Source: Terriglobia bacterium (lineage in GTDB: Bacteria > Acidobacteriota > Terriglobia > Bryobacterales > Bryobacteraceae). From it: a stretch of DNA of 63,931 nucleotides. The number at the start of each line of letters is the position of its first letter. The first letter of the stretch is position 1. Below the pieces are notes generated by a model. The model ran no database searches, was not told the origin of the DNA, and saw only the letters and a program-made list of their open reading frames with translations. The position numbers and the translations under genes are program-made. Shown here one piece after another: positions 63,840-63,931 of the stretch. The stretch lies in NCBI GenBank assembly GCA_010084195.1, contig RGPS01000008.1:1-63931 (forward strand), written 5' to 3'.

Positions 63840-63931
63840 TATGGAGCGACTTGTCAAGCCACGGATAGAATTCATGGTCTGACGGGTTTTGAAATGGTTG
63901 TTTTTTTTCGGGCTGGAGATTCCTCGACAGA

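Noticed and set aside
1..63931. CRISPR array, rRNA operon, complete insertion sequence or prophage
   Set aside because: No regularly spaced repeats, no rRNA-like stretch, no transposase or phage structural gene was seen on either strand.

Overview
The window looks like a chromosomal piece of an Acidobacteriota genome of the Bryobacterales/Solibacter type. This is inferred from gene content, not from a marker gene: an Oar-like TonB-dependent receptor, CRTAC1 (FG-GAP plus ASPIC/UnbV) proteins, SBBP-repeat and PEP-CTERM proteins, a TIGR03437-like domain, a type I glutamine synthetase and high GC. There are two tRNA genes (Cys and Glu). I see no rRNA, no CRISPR array, no integrase and no complete insertion sequence.

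Left part (1-37.9 kb) is mostly ordinary, intact chromosome. On the minus strand lie an ankyrin/CxxCH protein, a mutarotase-like protein and thiL. Next come an Rrf2 regulator translationally coupled to a monoheme protein, a solo hydantoinase A, the conserved triad of circularly permuted ATP-grasp, alpha-E and transglutaminase proteins, an IlvD/Edd pentonate-type dehydratase, a PAP2 phosphatase, a beta-propeller protein and hfq. A translation and tRNA-modification block follows: Sua5, prfB with a programmed frameshift, queA, an ABC-F ATPase, a methyltransferase fusion and ttcA. Then come a PEP-CTERM protein, a HigBA-like toxin-antitoxin pair beside tRNA-Cys, glnA, a run ending in murJ and a peroxiredoxin, and large secreted or outer-membrane proteins. 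Even here there are three decayed pieces: a VapB antitoxin with a PIN-toxin stump, a DUF433/DUF5615 pair with a nonsense codon and a deletion, and a partial ttcA copy that has lost its PP-loop.

At tRNA-Glu (37.95 kb) the character changes. From 38.4 to 40.8 kb the sequence is mainly gene fragments: an Hsp70/actin-fold piece, an ADP-ribosylglycohydrolase piece and a truncated nicotianamine-synthase-like gene. From 40.8 to 50.2 kb sits a group that handles proline: a hydroxyproline-pathway-type DHDPS-family enzyme, a broken 4-hydroxyproline epimerase, the tail of a matching oxidase, a secreted Xaa-Pro aminopeptidase, a secreted S9 (DPP IV-like) peptidase and two proline cis-trans isomerase domains, one fused to an alpha/beta hydrolase. 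I read this as a partly decayed locus for peptides rich in proline or hydroxyproline.

The right end (50.7-63.8 kb) alternates TPR and CRTAC1 proteins and ends in a 1287-residue TonB-dependent receptor, with a promoter whose spacer is a perfect inverted repeat. Two of the three CRTAC1-type genes carry a frameshifting internal deletion.
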